NCBI RefSeq assembly: GCF_026000435.1
Contig: NZ_AP026763.1
Coordinates: forward strand, 186,001 to 250,000
From: Vibrio sp. STUT-A11
GTDB taxonomy: Bacteria; Pseudomonadota; Gammaproteobacteria; Enterobacterales; Vibrionaceae
Length of the DNA: 64,000 nucleotides
Reading direction: 5' to 3'
How positions within the stretch are numbered: the stretch's first letter is position 1; every line of letters starts with the position of its first letter. Shown piece after piece: positions 27,680-37,026 of the stretch. Both the position numbers and the translations under genes were made by a program. The notes beneath the pieces are model-generated. The model saw only the letters and a program-made list of their open reading frames with translations. It was not told where the DNA came from and did no database searches.

Positions 27680-29497
27680 TTAGAACTGATTGATGTGCTC
27701 TAAGAAAGGCTCTGCCTGCATGAAACCTGTTAAACGAGCGTTTGAAACGTACTCTCCTTTACTGTTCCAAAACTCAATCGTTGGTAGGCCAAGGACATTC
27801 ATACGCTTGAGTAATTCAATATCTTGAACCTGATTTTTGGTCACATCCGCTTGCAGTAGTACAAAATCTCGCAGCTTTTCTTCGACTTTTGGCGAATGGA
27901 AGGTGTACTTCTCAAACTCTTTACATGCCACACACCAGTCGGCATAAAAGTCGAGCATGACCGGTTTACCTGCCACTTTTGCTAGCGCCAGTTGTTCTTC
28001 TAGCTCTGCGACATTCGCTATCCGTGTGAAACTGACACTGGCTTGCTGAGCATGGGTTTCGTTGTGACCAAACCAATAATTCAGCGCAGGTTGTGCAGAA
28101 GCGAATAATCCCAGAACGGCAATAATTCCAACGGCACTCTGTTTCCAGCCGCCAAACTCGAGGCTATTTTTTACGTGATATAGCCAGCCAAAAGCAGCGA
28201 CACCCAACACAGACCAAAGTAACGTTGACCACATTTCAGGTAACAGGCGTTCAAGCAGGAAGATAGGTGCTGCGAGCAGAATGAACCCGAATAGCGTTTT
28301 AACCCGACCCATCCAGTTACCCGCTTTCGGCAGCAGTTTATTGCCGAAGACCGCAACCAGAATCAGAGGAATCCCCATCCCCATGGCCAGAGCGTACAGA
28401 GCAACACCACCGGTTAGCAGATCGCCACTTTGCGCGACGTAAAGCAGCGCACCAGAGAGCGGTGCAGTGGTGCATGGTGAGCATACCAAACCGGAAATGG
28501 CTCCCATTACAAACACGCCAGTACCGCTGCCTCCGTGCTGTTTGTTACTTAGGTTATTGAGCCAGGTTTGGACACTGCTTGGGAGTTGCAGCGAATACAG
28601 GCCAAACATCGACATTGCCAACGCGATGAATAAGACACTCAGACCGATAAGTACATATGGGTGCTGCATTGCCGCCTGGAACTGCATGCCAGCAGAGGCA
28701 ACGACCAGACCAAGCAGGGTATAAGTCAGCGCCATACCTTGTACGTAAATAAACGATAGGCCAAGTGCACGTCGTTGGCTGAGTTTCCCGCTACCAAGCA
28801 CAATGCTGGTCAGAATCGGGTACATAGGCAGTACGCAAGGAGTAAAAGCAAGGCCAACACCCAAAGCTAAGAACAGCAGTGGTGTCCACCAACTGTCAGC
28901 CAGGTTGGCCGCGAGGCTGTCTTGCTGCGTAACAGGCGCTGTACTTGTTGCTTTTGGTTCTGGTGTTGTTGGTTTTATCGTTGGCTCTTGCGATGAAGTG
29001 GTCGCCGTTTTATCTGATGAGTTTGTCGGTGACGTAAAGGCGTGGATAGGAATGACACGGGTTTCTGGTGGGTAGCAGAAACCTGCTTTAGCACAGCCCT
29101 GATACTGCACGACAACACGTGCACCTTCCTGCCGATCTGAAAGCGCTACATTGACAAACAGAGGCATGGTGTAGATATGTACCTCACCAAAAAATTCGTC
29201 GTTGTGTGGTGTGCCGCGCTCCATGTCTAACTCGCCAAGCGTGACGTTCTCTCCTGATACTGACAAACGTTCCTGGTACAGGTAGTAGCCATCACGTACT
29301 TGCCAGTCGAGCATCAGCTTGTCACCTTGCTGATAAAAATTAAACGGAAAGGCCTGGTCGACAGGCACAAAGCTATCGCTGCTATTACCGAAATTGTTGT
29401 TCTGACTATTGTTAAACTGGTCTTTGCCAAATAGGGCAAGCGAAGGTGCAGAAAAGGTCATCAACCCTAAGAGTAATACGGAAAGTAATGCACGCAT
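27680..29497 (-). CDS. dsbD: Thiol:disulfide interchange protein DsbD
   Basis: It carries electrons from cytoplasmic thioredoxin across the inner membrane to DsbC, DsbG and CcmG. 605 residues from ATG 29497: a signal peptide (1-20), an N-terminal alpha domain with the Cys pair in YQGCAKAGFCYPP, an eight-helix core with FTPCVLPMYPIL and GLVCSPCTTAPL, and a C-terminal thioredoxin domain with DWCVACKEFE. The Ser/Thr/Pro-rich stretch near 165-195 is a linker. In E. coli cutA lies between dsbD and dcuA; it is absent here. Confidence 0.97.
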   Translation of the reverse strand: MRALLSVLLLGLMTFSAPSLALFGKDQFNNSQNNNFGNSSDSFVPVDQAFPFNFYQQGDKLMLDWQVRDGYYLYQERLSVSGENVTLGELDMERGTPHNDEFFGEVHIYTMPLFVNVALSDRQEGARVVVQYQGCAKAGFCYPPETRVIPIHAFTSPTNSSDKTATTSSQEPTIKPTTPEPKATSTAPVTQQDSLAANLADSWWTPLLFLALGVGLAFTPCVLPMYPILTSIVLGSGKLSQRRALGLSFIYVQGMALTYTLLGLVVASAGMQFQAAMQHPYVLIGLSVLFIALAMSMFGLYSLQLPSSVQTWLNNLSNKQHGGSGTGVFVMGAISGLVCSPCTTAPLSGALLYVAQSGDLLTGGVALYALAMGMGIPLILVAVFGNKLLPKAGNWMGRVKTLFGFILLAAPIFLLERLLPEMWSTLLWSVLGVAAFGWLYHVKNSLEFGGWKQSAVGIIAVLGLFASAQPALNYWFGHNETHAQQASVSFTRIANVAELEEQLALAKVAGKPVMLDFYADWCVACKEFEKYTFHSPKVEEKLRDFVLLQADVTKNQVQDIELLKRMNVLGLPTIEFWNSKGEYVSNARLTGFMQAEPFLEHINQF

Positions 29498-29615
29498 AAA
29501 ATGTTCAATTCGTCTTAGATAATTGCCGTAAGTGTAACCCAATCAGACCTGCTGACTAACCGATAAGTTTCATCAAAGTGAAGATTTGTTAATCAATACG
29601 TTCAAATTCTGGCAA

Positions 29616-29641
29616 TAAAAAAGGGAGCCGAAGCTCCCCGA
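29616..29641 (-). terminator. Terminator downstream of dcuA
   Basis: GGGAGC, loop CGAA and GCTCCC with a six-base T run on the minus strand. It lies 18 bases past the dcuA stop. Confidence 0.88.
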
Positions 29642-29658
29642 GTAAGACTCTGTTTCTG

Positions 29659-30966
29659 CTAGATCAGCAGGCCACCGAAGATGAAGCCTAATGTCACTGC
29701 TGACGCGATGGTTGCGACACCTGGTAGGAAGAATGGGTGGTTGAACACGTACTTACCAATACGTGTTGAGCCTGTGTCGTCCATCTCAACCGCGGCAAGT
29801 AGCGTCGGGTAAGTTGGTAGTACGAACAGCGCACTTACCGCCGCGAATGATGCAACCGCAGTCAGTGGTGCGACACCAATCGCTAATGCTGCAGGCATCA
29901 GTGCAACAGTCGTTGCGCCTTGTGAGTAAAGCAACATAGAAGCGAAGAAGAGCACCAATGCAAGCATCCATGGGTAATCTTCGAGAAGTGCACCAGCCAC
30001 TTCCTTAATGCCATCAACGTGAGCGTTCACGAATGTAGAGCCTAGCCATGCAACACCAAGTACACAAACACACGCTGTCATACCAGAACGGAATGTTGCC
30101 GCCGCTGGGATTTTGCTCGAGTCGATCTTACAGCTCATTACGATGGCTGCTGCTGCCGCAAGCATGACTGTCATGATCGCTTCGTTACGACCCAGTGCTG
30201 GGTTCTCGATAAGACCCACAGAGCCAGAGATTGCGGCTGCGTAGCACACTACGAATGCGATAGCGCCAAGGAAGATAAACGTTGCTTTCTTCGCTGTTGG
30301 TAGAATCTTGCGTTTTTCTTCAGTACTGAGTTTGATGAGGCCATTTTCCAGACGATGTTGATATTCAGGATCGTCTTTTAGTTCACTGCCCATGAAGTTC
30401 GCAATGAACGCACCGACCATACAAGCGATGAATGTGGTTGGAATACACACAGCGAGTAGAGTGAGGTAATCGACGCCAAATGGAGCAAGCATGGCTGCGA
30501 AAGCGACCACAGCCGCAGAAATTGGAGACGCTGTGATGGCGATTTGCGATGCGACAACGGCGATAGACAAAGGACGAGAAGGTCGAACGCCCTGACCTTT
30601 AGCCACCTCGGCAATGACTGGCAGAGTGGAGAACGCAGTGTGACCAGTACCCGCCATTAGTGTCATTATGTATGTCACGATTGGCGCATAGAAGGTGATG
30701 CGTTCAGGGTGTTTACGCAAAAAGTTTTCGGCAACTTGCACCATCCAGTCCAGACCACCTGCAACTTGCATTGCTGCAATAGCGGTAATCACTGACATGA
30801 TGATCAAAATTACATCAACAGGGATGTAAGCCTGGCTAGTAGGAACGCCTAGGATCAAAGACAATGCAATGACACCCGCACCACCGGCAAAACCGATGCC
30901 GATACCGCCGATTCTCGCTCCCAAATAGATAAAGAGCAGAACCACGAAGAGTTCGACCATGACCAT
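29659..30966 (-). CDS. dcuA: Anaerobic C4-dicarboxylate transporter DcuA
   Basis: An inner-membrane carrier that exchanges fumarate, aspartate and succinate. 435 residues from ATG 30966, behind GAGGTATC, aligned with the MLVVEL start of E. coli DcuA. Motifs: GARIGGIGIGFAGG, ITASPISAAVV (about 142-152), SQGATTVALMPAA and VLPTYPTLLAA. It follows aspA, matching the aspA-dcuA operon of E. coli, which favours DcuA over DcuB. The products feed fumarate to fumarate reductase (48024-49829). Confidence 0.95.
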   Translation of the reverse strand: MVMVELFVVLLFIYLGARIGGIGIGFAGGAGVIALSLILGVPTSQAYIPVDVILIIMSVITAIAAMQVAGGLDWMVQVAENFLRKHPERITFYAPIVTYIMTLMAGTGHTAFSTLPVIAEVAKGQGVRPSRPLSIAVVASQIAITASPISAAVVAFAAMLAPFGVDYLTLLAVCIPTTFIACMVGAFIANFMGSELKDDPEYQHRLENGLIKLSTEEKRKILPTAKKATFIFLGAIAFVVCYAAAISGSVGLIENPALGRNEAIMTVMLAAAAAIVMSCKIDSSKIPAAATFRSGMTACVCVLGVAWLGSTFVNAHVDGIKEVAGALLEDYPWMLALVLFFASMLLYSQGATTVALMPAALAIGVAPLTAVASFAAVSALFVLPTYPTLLAAVEMDDTGSTRIGKYVFNHPFFLPGVATIASAVTLGFIFGGLLI

Positions 30967-31104
30967 TATAGATACCTCTTTAGTTTGTATAGATTCTGAT
31001 TTTTTGAACACTCAGGAACAGGAGTAAATGTTCAGAAAATCAGCTCTCAAGAGCTATAGAATTTAAAAAGCTTATAAAAATTGTGGTTAATAGTATGAGA
31101 TCCT

Positions 31105-31128
31105 AAAAAGGGGCCTTAAAGGCCCCTA
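31105..31128 (-). terminator. Hairpin between aspA and dcuA
   Basis: GGGGCC, TTTAA and GGCCCC followed by TTTTTA on the minus strand. It lies 12 bases past the aspA stop. It probably gives partial termination, with readthrough to dcuA. Confidence 0.75.
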
Positions 31129-31139
31129 TGGAAGATGAC

Positions 31140-32591
31140 TTACTCGTAGCGTTTTGCTTTGTAAGTTGGATGCATGAAGTTTTCAACCGATAAGATTTCG
31201 TCAAGTTCTTCTTCTGTTAGCAGACCGCGCTCTAACACGACTTCACGAACACTCTTACCAGTTTCTGCACAAATCTTACCGACTATGTCGCCTTCATGGT
31301 GACCGATGTATGGGTTCAGGTAGGTTACGATACCGATGGAGTTGTAAACGTAGTTCTCACAGATTTCTTTGTTCACCGTGATGCCATCGATACATTTGTC
31401 ACGCAGATTGATGCACGCATTTTGTAGCAGTGAGATGGACTCAAACATGCTTTGTGCGATCACGGGTTCCATTACGTTTAGCTGTAGTTGGCCGCCTTCT
31501 GCTGCAAAAGATACTGTGTTGTCGTTACCCAGTACTTTAAAACACACTTGGTTTACGACTTCAGGGATCACAGGGTTAACTTTCGCAGGCATGATAGATG
31601 AGCCGGCTTGCATTTCAGGAAGGTTAAGTTCATTCAGACCAGCGCGCGGGCCTGAAGAAAGCAGACGCAGGTCGTTGCAAATCTTAGACAGTTTCACAGC
31701 CAAGCGTTTTAGTGCACTGTGCGTCATCACGTAAGCACCACAGTCTGAAGTCGCTTCGATAAGGTCTTCTGCAGGAACCACATCCAGACTTGTCACATCT
31801 GCCAGGTGTTTTACAGATAGCGCTTGGTAACCTGTAGGTGTGTTCAGGCCCGTACCGATAGCGGTCGCACCCAGGTTAATTTCTAGCAGTAGCTTTGATG
31901 TGTAGTCCAGGGCACGAATTTCTTCGTTTAATGTTACCGCCCAAGCGTGGAACTCTTGACCAACCGTCATTGGCACTGCGTCTTGTAACTGAGTACGGCC
32001 CATTTTAAGCACATCTTTGAACTCAATCGCCTTAAGTTCGAATGCGCCTTTCAGGTACTCAATGGCTTCCATCAGCTTATGTACGCTGTTGTAAACCGCA
32101 ATACGGAAGCCGGTAGGGTAAGCACAGTTGGTAGACTGACTTTTATTGACGTGATCATTCGGGTTAACGAATTCGTACTGGCCTTTCTCTTTGCCCATGA
32201 TTTCAAGAGCAACGTTGGCGATTACTTCATTGGTGTTCATGTTGACAGAAGTGCCAGCACCACCCTGGAATACGTCTGAAGGGAATTGATCCATACACTT
32301 GCCTGTTTCCAGGATCAAATCACATGCTTCGATGATGTAGTTAGCAACATCTTTTGGAATCGCACCAAGTTCTTTGTTTGCGAGTGCCGCGGCTTTCTTG
32401 GTCATCACCATGCCACGTACAAATTCGGGTACGTCAGAAATGGTTACATTTGAGATGTTGAAGTTTTCGATGGCACGTAGGGTGTGAATACCGTAGTACG
32501 CATCTGCAGGAACATGACGTTGACCTAATAGATCTTCTTCAATGCGAGTGGCTGAGTTTACTGCTTTTTGAGTATCAGATAGAGTAGCCAT
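31140..32591 (-). CDS. aspA: Aspartate ammonia-lyase
   Basis: It converts aspartate to fumarate and ammonia, supplying the electron acceptor for anaerobic growth. The 483 residues of the fumarase/aspartase superfamily include GGAGTSVNMNTNEV, KMGRTQLQDAVPMT and the signature GSSIMPAKVNP (near 330). The N-terminal EEDLLGQRHVPADAYYGIHT is typical of aspartase rather than fumarase. It is transcribed with dcuA; a CRP-like site lies about 150 bases upstream. Confidence 0.97.
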   Translation of the reverse strand: MATLSDTQKAVNSATRIEEDLLGQRHVPADAYYGIHTLRAIENFNISNVTISDVPEFVRGMVMTKKAAALANKELGAIPKDVANYIIEACDLILETGKCMDQFPSDVFQGGAGTSVNMNTNEVIANVALEIMGKEKGQYEFVNPNDHVNKSQSTNCAYPTGFRIAVYNSVHKLMEAIEYLKGAFELKAIEFKDVLKMGRTQLQDAVPMTVGQEFHAWAVTLNEEIRALDYTSKLLLEINLGATAIGTGLNTPTGYQALSVKHLADVTSLDVVPAEDLIEATSDCGAYVMTHSALKRLAVKLSKICNDLRLLSSGPRAGLNELNLPEMQAGSSIMPAKVNPVIPEVVNQVCFKVLGNDNTVSFAAEGGQLQLNVMEPVIAQSMFESISLLQNACINLRDKCIDGITVNKEICENYVYNSIGIVTYLNPYIGHHEGDIVGKICAETGKSVREVVLERGLLTEEELDEILSVENFMHPTYKAKRYE

Positions 32592-32976
32592 AACAGGATC
32601 CTTAGATGATAATTCTAATAATATGGTTGAGTATTAGCCTATTCTGCAATCTAGAATCCATTCATCAGAATTTTGGGCTGGAAAATCCGTCCTGACTTAT
32701 GTGGCACATCATACTTTACCTAGCACATAAAAATAGTAACTAGATCACCTTTTTGGCTTTTTATGCATCAATAGTGTGCAAAGTATGAACGGGTCATTGT
32801 CTTAGGTTTCAGGCGAGTGTTTTTACTGTTCATATTTTTTGATTATTGCCATCTGTATCGTGCCAACAGAAAGACATCATTTAACTCATCTGAAGGGCTG
32901 AACACGCTTTTTTACAACGATTCGTTTGAGCTTGGTTGGCTTTTACCATTACACTGAATTAAACAAAGGAGGGCGT
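32592..32976. other. Divergent control region between aspA and fxsA
   Basis: This stretch of about 385 bases is AT-rich and holds a CRP-like site at 32731-32752. No gene is seen. The AGGAGG site at its right edge decides the GTG start of fxsA. Confidence 0.6.
32731..32752. promoter_or_regulatory. CRP-like site upstream of aspA
   Basis: AAATAGTAACTAGATCACCTTT matches the symmetric 22-base CRP consensus at 17 positions; the right half (TAGATCAC) is nearly perfect and the left half is weak. aspA is CRP-activated in E. coli. Confidence 0.45.
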
Positions 32977-33507
32977 GTGTTTCCTATCTTATTATTGGCG
33001 TTTATTTTTGTTCCGATCATCGAAATCGGCTTGTTTATTCAGGTGGGCGGATTTTTAGGGCTCTGGCCGACCATTGCCTTGGTGTTGATCACGGCGGTAG
33101 TAGGGGCGTCTTTAGTGCGTAGTCAGGGCATTCAGACTCTGATGTCAGTGCAGGGGCGTCTTGAGCAAGGTGAAATTCCTGCTCAGCAGATTTTTGAAGG
33201 TGTCATGCTGGCTGTAGCTGGCGTGCTGCTGTTAACTCCAGGGTTCATGACGGATGCACTTGGTATGTTGGTATTGTTGCCTGCGCCTCGTGCTGCGATT
33301 GCAAAATACCTGATGAGTAAAATGGTGGTAAAAACGGTTCACGGTGGTGGTTTCCACGGTGGTTTTTCTGGTCAGCAGGGGCCGTTTGACGATGATTCAT
33401 TCCGTCGTGGTCCATTCGATTCTCATTCGGATAATGGTAACACCTTCGAAGGTGAATACGAGCGTAAAGACGACGATGATCGTAATGACCGAAATAAGCT
33501 CAACTGA
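32977..33507 (+). CDS. fxsA: FxsA family membrane protein
   Basis: 176 residues from the GTG at 32977, 5 bases after a perfect AGGAGG; the upstream in-frame ATG at 32926 has no ribosome site. It has several hydrophobic segments (about 3-22, 27-48, 70-95) with FVPIIEIGLFIQVGG and LLLTPGFMTDALG, then a polar tail rich in Gly, Asp and Arg. In E. coli FxsA counters F-plasmid exclusion of phage T7; its normal role is not known. The place between aspA and groES is conserved with E. coli. Confidence 0.92.
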   Translation: MFPILLLAFIFVPIIEIGLFIQVGGFLGLWPTIALVLITAVVGASLVRSQGIQTLMSVQGRLEQGEIPAQQIFEGVMLAVAGVLLLTPGFMTDALGMLVLLPAPRAAIAKYLMSKMVVKTVHGGGFHGGFSGQQGPFDDDSFRRGPFDSHSDNGNTFEGEYERKDDDDRNDRNKLN

Positions 33508-33532
33508 TCAATAGTCAGTTCCAGCAGAAAAC

Positions 33533-33559
33533 AAAAGGGCGCATCAAGCGCCCTTTTTG
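33533..33559. terminator. Bidirectional terminator between fxsA and trmL
   Basis: AAAAGGGCGC, ATCAA and GCGCCCTTTTT form a symmetric hairpin with T runs on both strands between convergent genes. Confidence 0.9.
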
Positions 33560-33576
33560 TGTCTTTATTTACGCTA

Positions 33577-34056
33577 TTATTGAGCGCCTTCAAAGCCCAT
33601 CTGACGCCATGCTTCAAAGGCAATAATGGCGACGGCATTCGACAAGTTTAGGCTGCGAGCATCTGGCATCATTGGAATACGAATGCGTTGCTCCATTGGT
33701 AAGCTTTCAATCACCTCTGCCGGTAAACCACGCGTTTCTGGGCCGAATAACAACACATCGCCTGCTTGATACTGGGCATCCACATGGTGACCTGTTGTTT
33801 TGGTAGTACAAGCGAACAGGCGGTAGCCACCTTGCTTTTCTTTATCGAGATGTTCCAAGAATGCTTGATAGTTCTTATGGCGCGTCACGCGAGCCAAATC
33901 GTGATAATCCAAACCTGCGCGGCGGACTTTCTTTTCTTCTAAATCGAAACCCAGCGGTTCAATCAAATGAAGATTTGCACCGCAGTTGGCACACAATCGA
34001 ATGATGTTGCCAGTGTTCGGCGCGATTTCTGGTTCATATAAAGCGATATCAAACAT
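33577..34056 (-). CDS. trmL: tRNA (cytidine/uridine-34 2'-O)-methyltransferase TrmL
   Basis: It methylates the wobble ribose of tRNA-Leu isoacceptors. The 159 residues are close to E. coli TrmL (157). SPOUT-fold motifs: PEIAPNTGNIIRLCANCG (about 8-25), LLFGPETRGLP (about 103-113) and IPMMPDARSLNLSNAVAII (about 127-145), which make the knotted SAM site. It lies between the fxsA terminator and sodA, on the sodA strand but 116 bases away. Confidence 0.96.
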   Translation of the reverse strand: MFDIALYEPEIAPNTGNIIRLCANCGANLHLIEPLGFDLEEKKVRRAGLDYHDLARVTRHKNYQAFLEHLDKEKQGGYRLFACTTKTTGHHVDAQYQAGDVLLFGPETRGLPAEVIESLPMEQRIRIPMMPDARSLNLSNAVAIIAFEAWRQMGFEGAQ

Positions 34057-34172
34057 GGTATTGAAATAGAGTTGGTCAAAAGAGAGGCCCAGTATATACC
34101 CAAGTGCAGCGACTTGGGTATAAAAGAGCGCTGAGCACTGAATAGTCGTCGCCCCTATACTCGTAGCTGCAA

Positions 34173-34781
34173 TTAGCTGAGCGCACGAGCATAGCTTTCT
34201 TCAACAGCGCGCCAGTTTACGACATTCCACCAGGCGTCAATGTATTCAGGTCGACGGTTCTGATAACTGATGTAGTAAGCGTGTTCCCATACGTCTAGTG
34301 CAAGGATGGGCTCACCGCGGATATCTGCCACGTCCATTAATGGGTTGTCTTGATTGCTGGTGGAAGTGATATGAATTTCACCGTCCGTTACGACTAACCA
34401 GGCAAAGCCGGATCCAAAGGTGTTAATGGCCGCTTGTGCGAACGCGTCTTTGAATTTATCGAAGCTCCCAAACGTCTCGTCGATAGCTTGGGCAAGCACG
34501 CCTTGTGGTTCACCACCACCATCTGGAGACATGCAATTCCAGTAGATAATGTGATTGTAGTACCCACCCCCATTATTACGAATGGCAGGGCTGTGTTGCG
34601 ATACGGTCGCGAAGATTTCATCCAAAGATTGAGTCTCAAGATGGCTTCCTTGCACTGCAGTAACGAATTTGTCGAAGTAGGTTTTGTGATGTTTGTTGTA
34701 ATGCACTTCCATAGTCTTTGCGTCGATGTATGGCTCTAACGCATTGTATGAGTAAGGCAGAGCGGGAAATGTATGCGACAT
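34173..34781 (-). CDS. sodA: Superoxide dismutase, manganese type
   Basis: It converts superoxide to oxygen and peroxide in the cytosol. The 202 residues contain all four metal ligands: H in EVHYNKHH, H in GGGYYNHIIYW, and D and H in LDVWEHAYY. MSPDGGGEPQG favours the manganese over the iron class; metal use is inferred. It lies downstream of cpxA on the same strand with its own Fur-box promoter and an unusual hairpin that covers the ribosome site. Confidence 0.94.
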   Translation of the reverse strand: MSHTFPALPYSYNALEPYIDAKTMEVHYNKHHKTYFDKFVTAVQGSHLETQSLDEIFATVSQHSPAIRNNGGGYYNHIIYWNCMSPDGGGEPQGVLAQAIDETFGSFDKFKDAFAQAAINTFGSGFAWLVVTDGEIHITSTSNQDNPLMDVADIRGEPILALDVWEHAYYISYQNRRPEYIDAWWNVVNWRAVEESYARALS

Positions 34782-34782
34782 A

Positions 34783-34810
34783 GTAAATCCTCCTTAATCG
34801 GAGGATTTAC
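34783..34810 (-). promoter_or_regulatory. Hairpin covering the sodA ribosome-binding site
   Basis: On the minus strand GTAAATCCTCC, GATTAA and GGAGGATTTAC form a perfect 11-bp stem ending 1 base before the ATG. The 3' arm contains the Shine-Dalgarno GGAGGA. If transcribed whole, the site would be masked. If RNA starts at the promoter predicted at 34809-34837, most of the 5' arm is missing and the site is free. Confidence 0.7.
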
Positions 34811-34837
34811 TTTAGTGCTAATGAAAATCATTATCAA
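34809..34837 (-). promoter_or_regulatory. sodA promoter
   Basis: -35 TTGATA (34832-34837), a 17-base spacer and -10 TAAAGT (34809-34814) on the minus strand. The Fur box fills the spacer. The expected start is near 34802. Confidence 0.55.
34817..34835. promoter_or_regulatory. Fur box of sodA
   Basis: GCTAATGAAAATCATTATC matches the 19-bp Fur consensus at 17 positions and lies between the predicted -35 and -10. It implies that sodA is induced when iron is low. Confidence 0.82.
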
Positions 34838-34853
34838 CTGTAATCTTGTAGGG

Positions 34854-36260
34854 TTATTTTACCACTTTGATCAAAGGTAAAGTGATGGTGACGCGCAAGC
34901 CTCCCAGTGGACTGCGGCTCGCGACAATCGTACCGCTGTGTTGGCGAATGGCATTTTCAGTGATGGTTAGTCCTAACCCTGTTCCGCCAGAGTGGCGATC
35001 ACGTGCAGTAGAAACGCGATAAAACGGACGGAAAATCGCTTCTAATTCTTCATCCGGAACACCTTCACCGTTATCATCTACCGTAATGTGTAAGGTGTTC
35101 CCTTGCGTATTCACATCGACTTCAACTTCATCTTTGCCGTAGTAAATCGCGTTTCTAATGATGTTCTCGACTGCGCTCATCAGTAGTTTCGGATTACCTG
35201 AAATACTGCCTTTCGGTAGCTGAGAATAACGCAGCTTTTTGCCCATTTGTTCGGCTTCAAACTGAGCGTCTTTGATGATCTCTTCCCACAAACTTTGAAT
35301 CGGTTGAGTTTCTCGTGTCATGTGGCTATTCGCCTGCATGCGAGACAGCTCTAGTAACTCACTGATCATTTGCTCAAGCCTTTGAGCCTCGGTATCAATC
35401 CGTATGAGCTCTGGGCTTTCTCCCTGTTTTCGCGTTGCTAACGCACTGGCCATGCGTAGGCGAGTGAGCGGAGAACGCAGCTCGTGAGATATATCGGATA
35501 GTAAACGCTGTTGACCGGATATCATCTGATTCACTGCTTCGACCATTTGGTTGAAACTGCTACCTGCTTGACGGAACTCTGACGTGCCTTTCTCCAGGGT
35601 GGGATCAATCACAAACTCTCCCTTGGCTACTCGCTGTGCAGCGGCTTCTAGCCGACGTGCTGGCTGACTCAATGCCCATGCGAGCCAGAGCAAAAGAGGT
35701 GTACTCGCCAGCATCACAGCCAGTAATAACTGAACAGGATGATCAAATAGTCTCAGTAATAGTGGTGGTGGTTCATTCCATTTAAAGCCAACGTACATCA
35801 GCAGATCCGAATCGGCCAAGGTAATGGGTACCGGACCTGCAATCATATATCGGCCATAGAGTTTTTGTTTCGGTTGGTTATTGTCTTCAATAATGGAAAC
35901 AAAGTTCTGCATGGCCCGCATTTGAAAATTGTTGCGGTGGTCCGTGGTTAATATTTTGCCGCTATAGTCAGAAAAGAACATCCGTGGCCTAGGGTCGTTT
36001 TTATTTTGACGACGTCCTTCGATACTAAATAGGATGCGGCCAAGGTCAGTTTCTTGATTGTATTGATTCTGAATTTCATCACGCACTTCTAGCATGCGCT
36101 GATAGGGTCCACTTGGAATATCACGAGGTTTACGTGGATCCAGATGCGGTAGCGATAGCACAGCGATTAATACCAACAGCATGGTGAACCAAAAGATGGC
36201 AAATATGCGTCCATACAAGCTGTTAATATTCGGCAGTTTGATGCGTGATATTTGGCTCAT
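34854..36260 (-). CDS. cpxA: Envelope-stress sensor kinase CpxA
   Basis: A 468-residue inner-membrane histidine kinase. Helix 1 is at about 20-40, a periplasmic domain follows to about 165, helix 2 lies at about 175-195, and then come HAMP, HisKA with DISHELRSPLTRLRM, and an ATPase domain with NIIRNAIYYGK, DNGEGVP and GGTGLGLTI. Its start codon overlaps the cpxR stop by one base. It phosphorylates CpxR when envelope proteins misfold. Confidence 0.95.
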   Translation of the reverse strand: MSQISRIKLPNINSLYGRIFAIFWFTMLLVLIAVLSLPHLDPRKPRDIPSGPYQRMLEVRDEIQNQYNQETDLGRILFSIEGRRQNKNDPRPRMFFSDYSGKILTTDHRNNFQMRAMQNFVSIIEDNNQPKQKLYGRYMIAGPVPITLADSDLLMYVGFKWNEPPPLLLRLFDHPVQLLLAVMLASTPLLLWLAWALSQPARRLEAAAQRVAKGEFVIDPTLEKGTSEFRQAGSSFNQMVEAVNQMISGQQRLLSDISHELRSPLTRLRMASALATRKQGESPELIRIDTEAQRLEQMISELLELSRMQANSHMTRETQPIQSLWEEIIKDAQFEAEQMGKKLRYSQLPKGSISGNPKLLMSAVENIIRNAIYYGKDEVEVDVNTQGNTLHITVDDNGEGVPDEELEAIFRPFYRVSTARDRHSGGTGLGLTITENAIRQHSGTIVASRSPLGGLRVTITLPLIKVVK

Positions 36261-36949
36261 TAATCTTCCTCAAGCAGCATGTAGCCTCGGCCACGTAAGG
36301 TTTTGATACGTGGTTTACCGTTACTTTGGTCGGGCAGTTTTTTACGTAAGTTGGAGACGTGCATATCAATCGCGCGGTCAAAAGCGGCGAGTCGCTTGCC
36401 AAGCACATCTAAGCTTAGAGTTTCTTTCGTCAGGACTTGCCCTGGGTGTTGTACAAAGTGTGTGAGCAAAGCAAATTCTGTTGCCGTTAAATCAAGCAGC
36501 AGCTGATCGCAGTAAGCCTCTTGCTTGCCTGGATAAAGGTGAAGCTCTTGATACTCAATGCAGTCACTGTTTTTACTGTCTTTTTGCGTTGCACTGGTAC
36601 GACGTAAAATGGCGCGAATGCGAGCCAGTAGTTCTCTGTCACTAAACGGTTTCGGTAAGTAATCGTCTGCCCCTAGTTCTAAGCCAATCACTCGGTCTAT
36701 TTCTTCGCCTTTAGCGGTCAGCATTAGTACCGGGGTTTCCCAGTTTTCACGCAAGCGCTTTAATGTTTCCATGCCGTTGAGTTTAGGCATCATGACATCC
36801 AGCAAAATCAAATCGACTTCACTTGTCACGGCAGCTAAACCTGCTTCTCCGTCATTCGCTTCACTGACTTCAAATCCTTCGAAGCTGAGTACTTCTTTTA
36901 ACAGGCTAGTTAGCTCTATATCGTCATCAATTAAAAGAATGTTTGCCAT
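36260..36949 (-). CDS. cpxR: Response regulator CpxR
   Basis: A 229-residue OmpR-type regulator. The receiver has LIDDD and phospho-Asp51 in LLDVMMPKLNG; the C-terminal winged helix (about 130-228) has LTATEFALLTHF and the RGRGYML wing. It binds GTAAA-N5-GTAAA sites; a perfect one lies between cpxR and the divergent cpxP at 37027-37041. Confidence 0.96.
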   Translation of the reverse strand: MANILLIDDDIELTSLLKEVLSFEGFEVSEANDGEAGLAAVTSEVDLILLDVMMPKLNGMETLKRLRENWETPVLMLTAKGEEIDRVIGLELGADDYLPKPFSDRELLARIRAILRRTSATQKDSKNSDCIEYQELHLYPGKQEAYCDQLLLDLTATEFALLTHFVQHPGQVLTKETLSLDVLGKRLAAFDRAIDMHVSNLRKKLPDQSNGKPRIKTLRGRGYMLLEED

Positions 36950-37026
36950 TTAGGGACCTACCATCAATTACCTTTTATTTAATATTACATTGGAATGATG
37001 GGTGACGAAGAGTATAAAAATCACTC

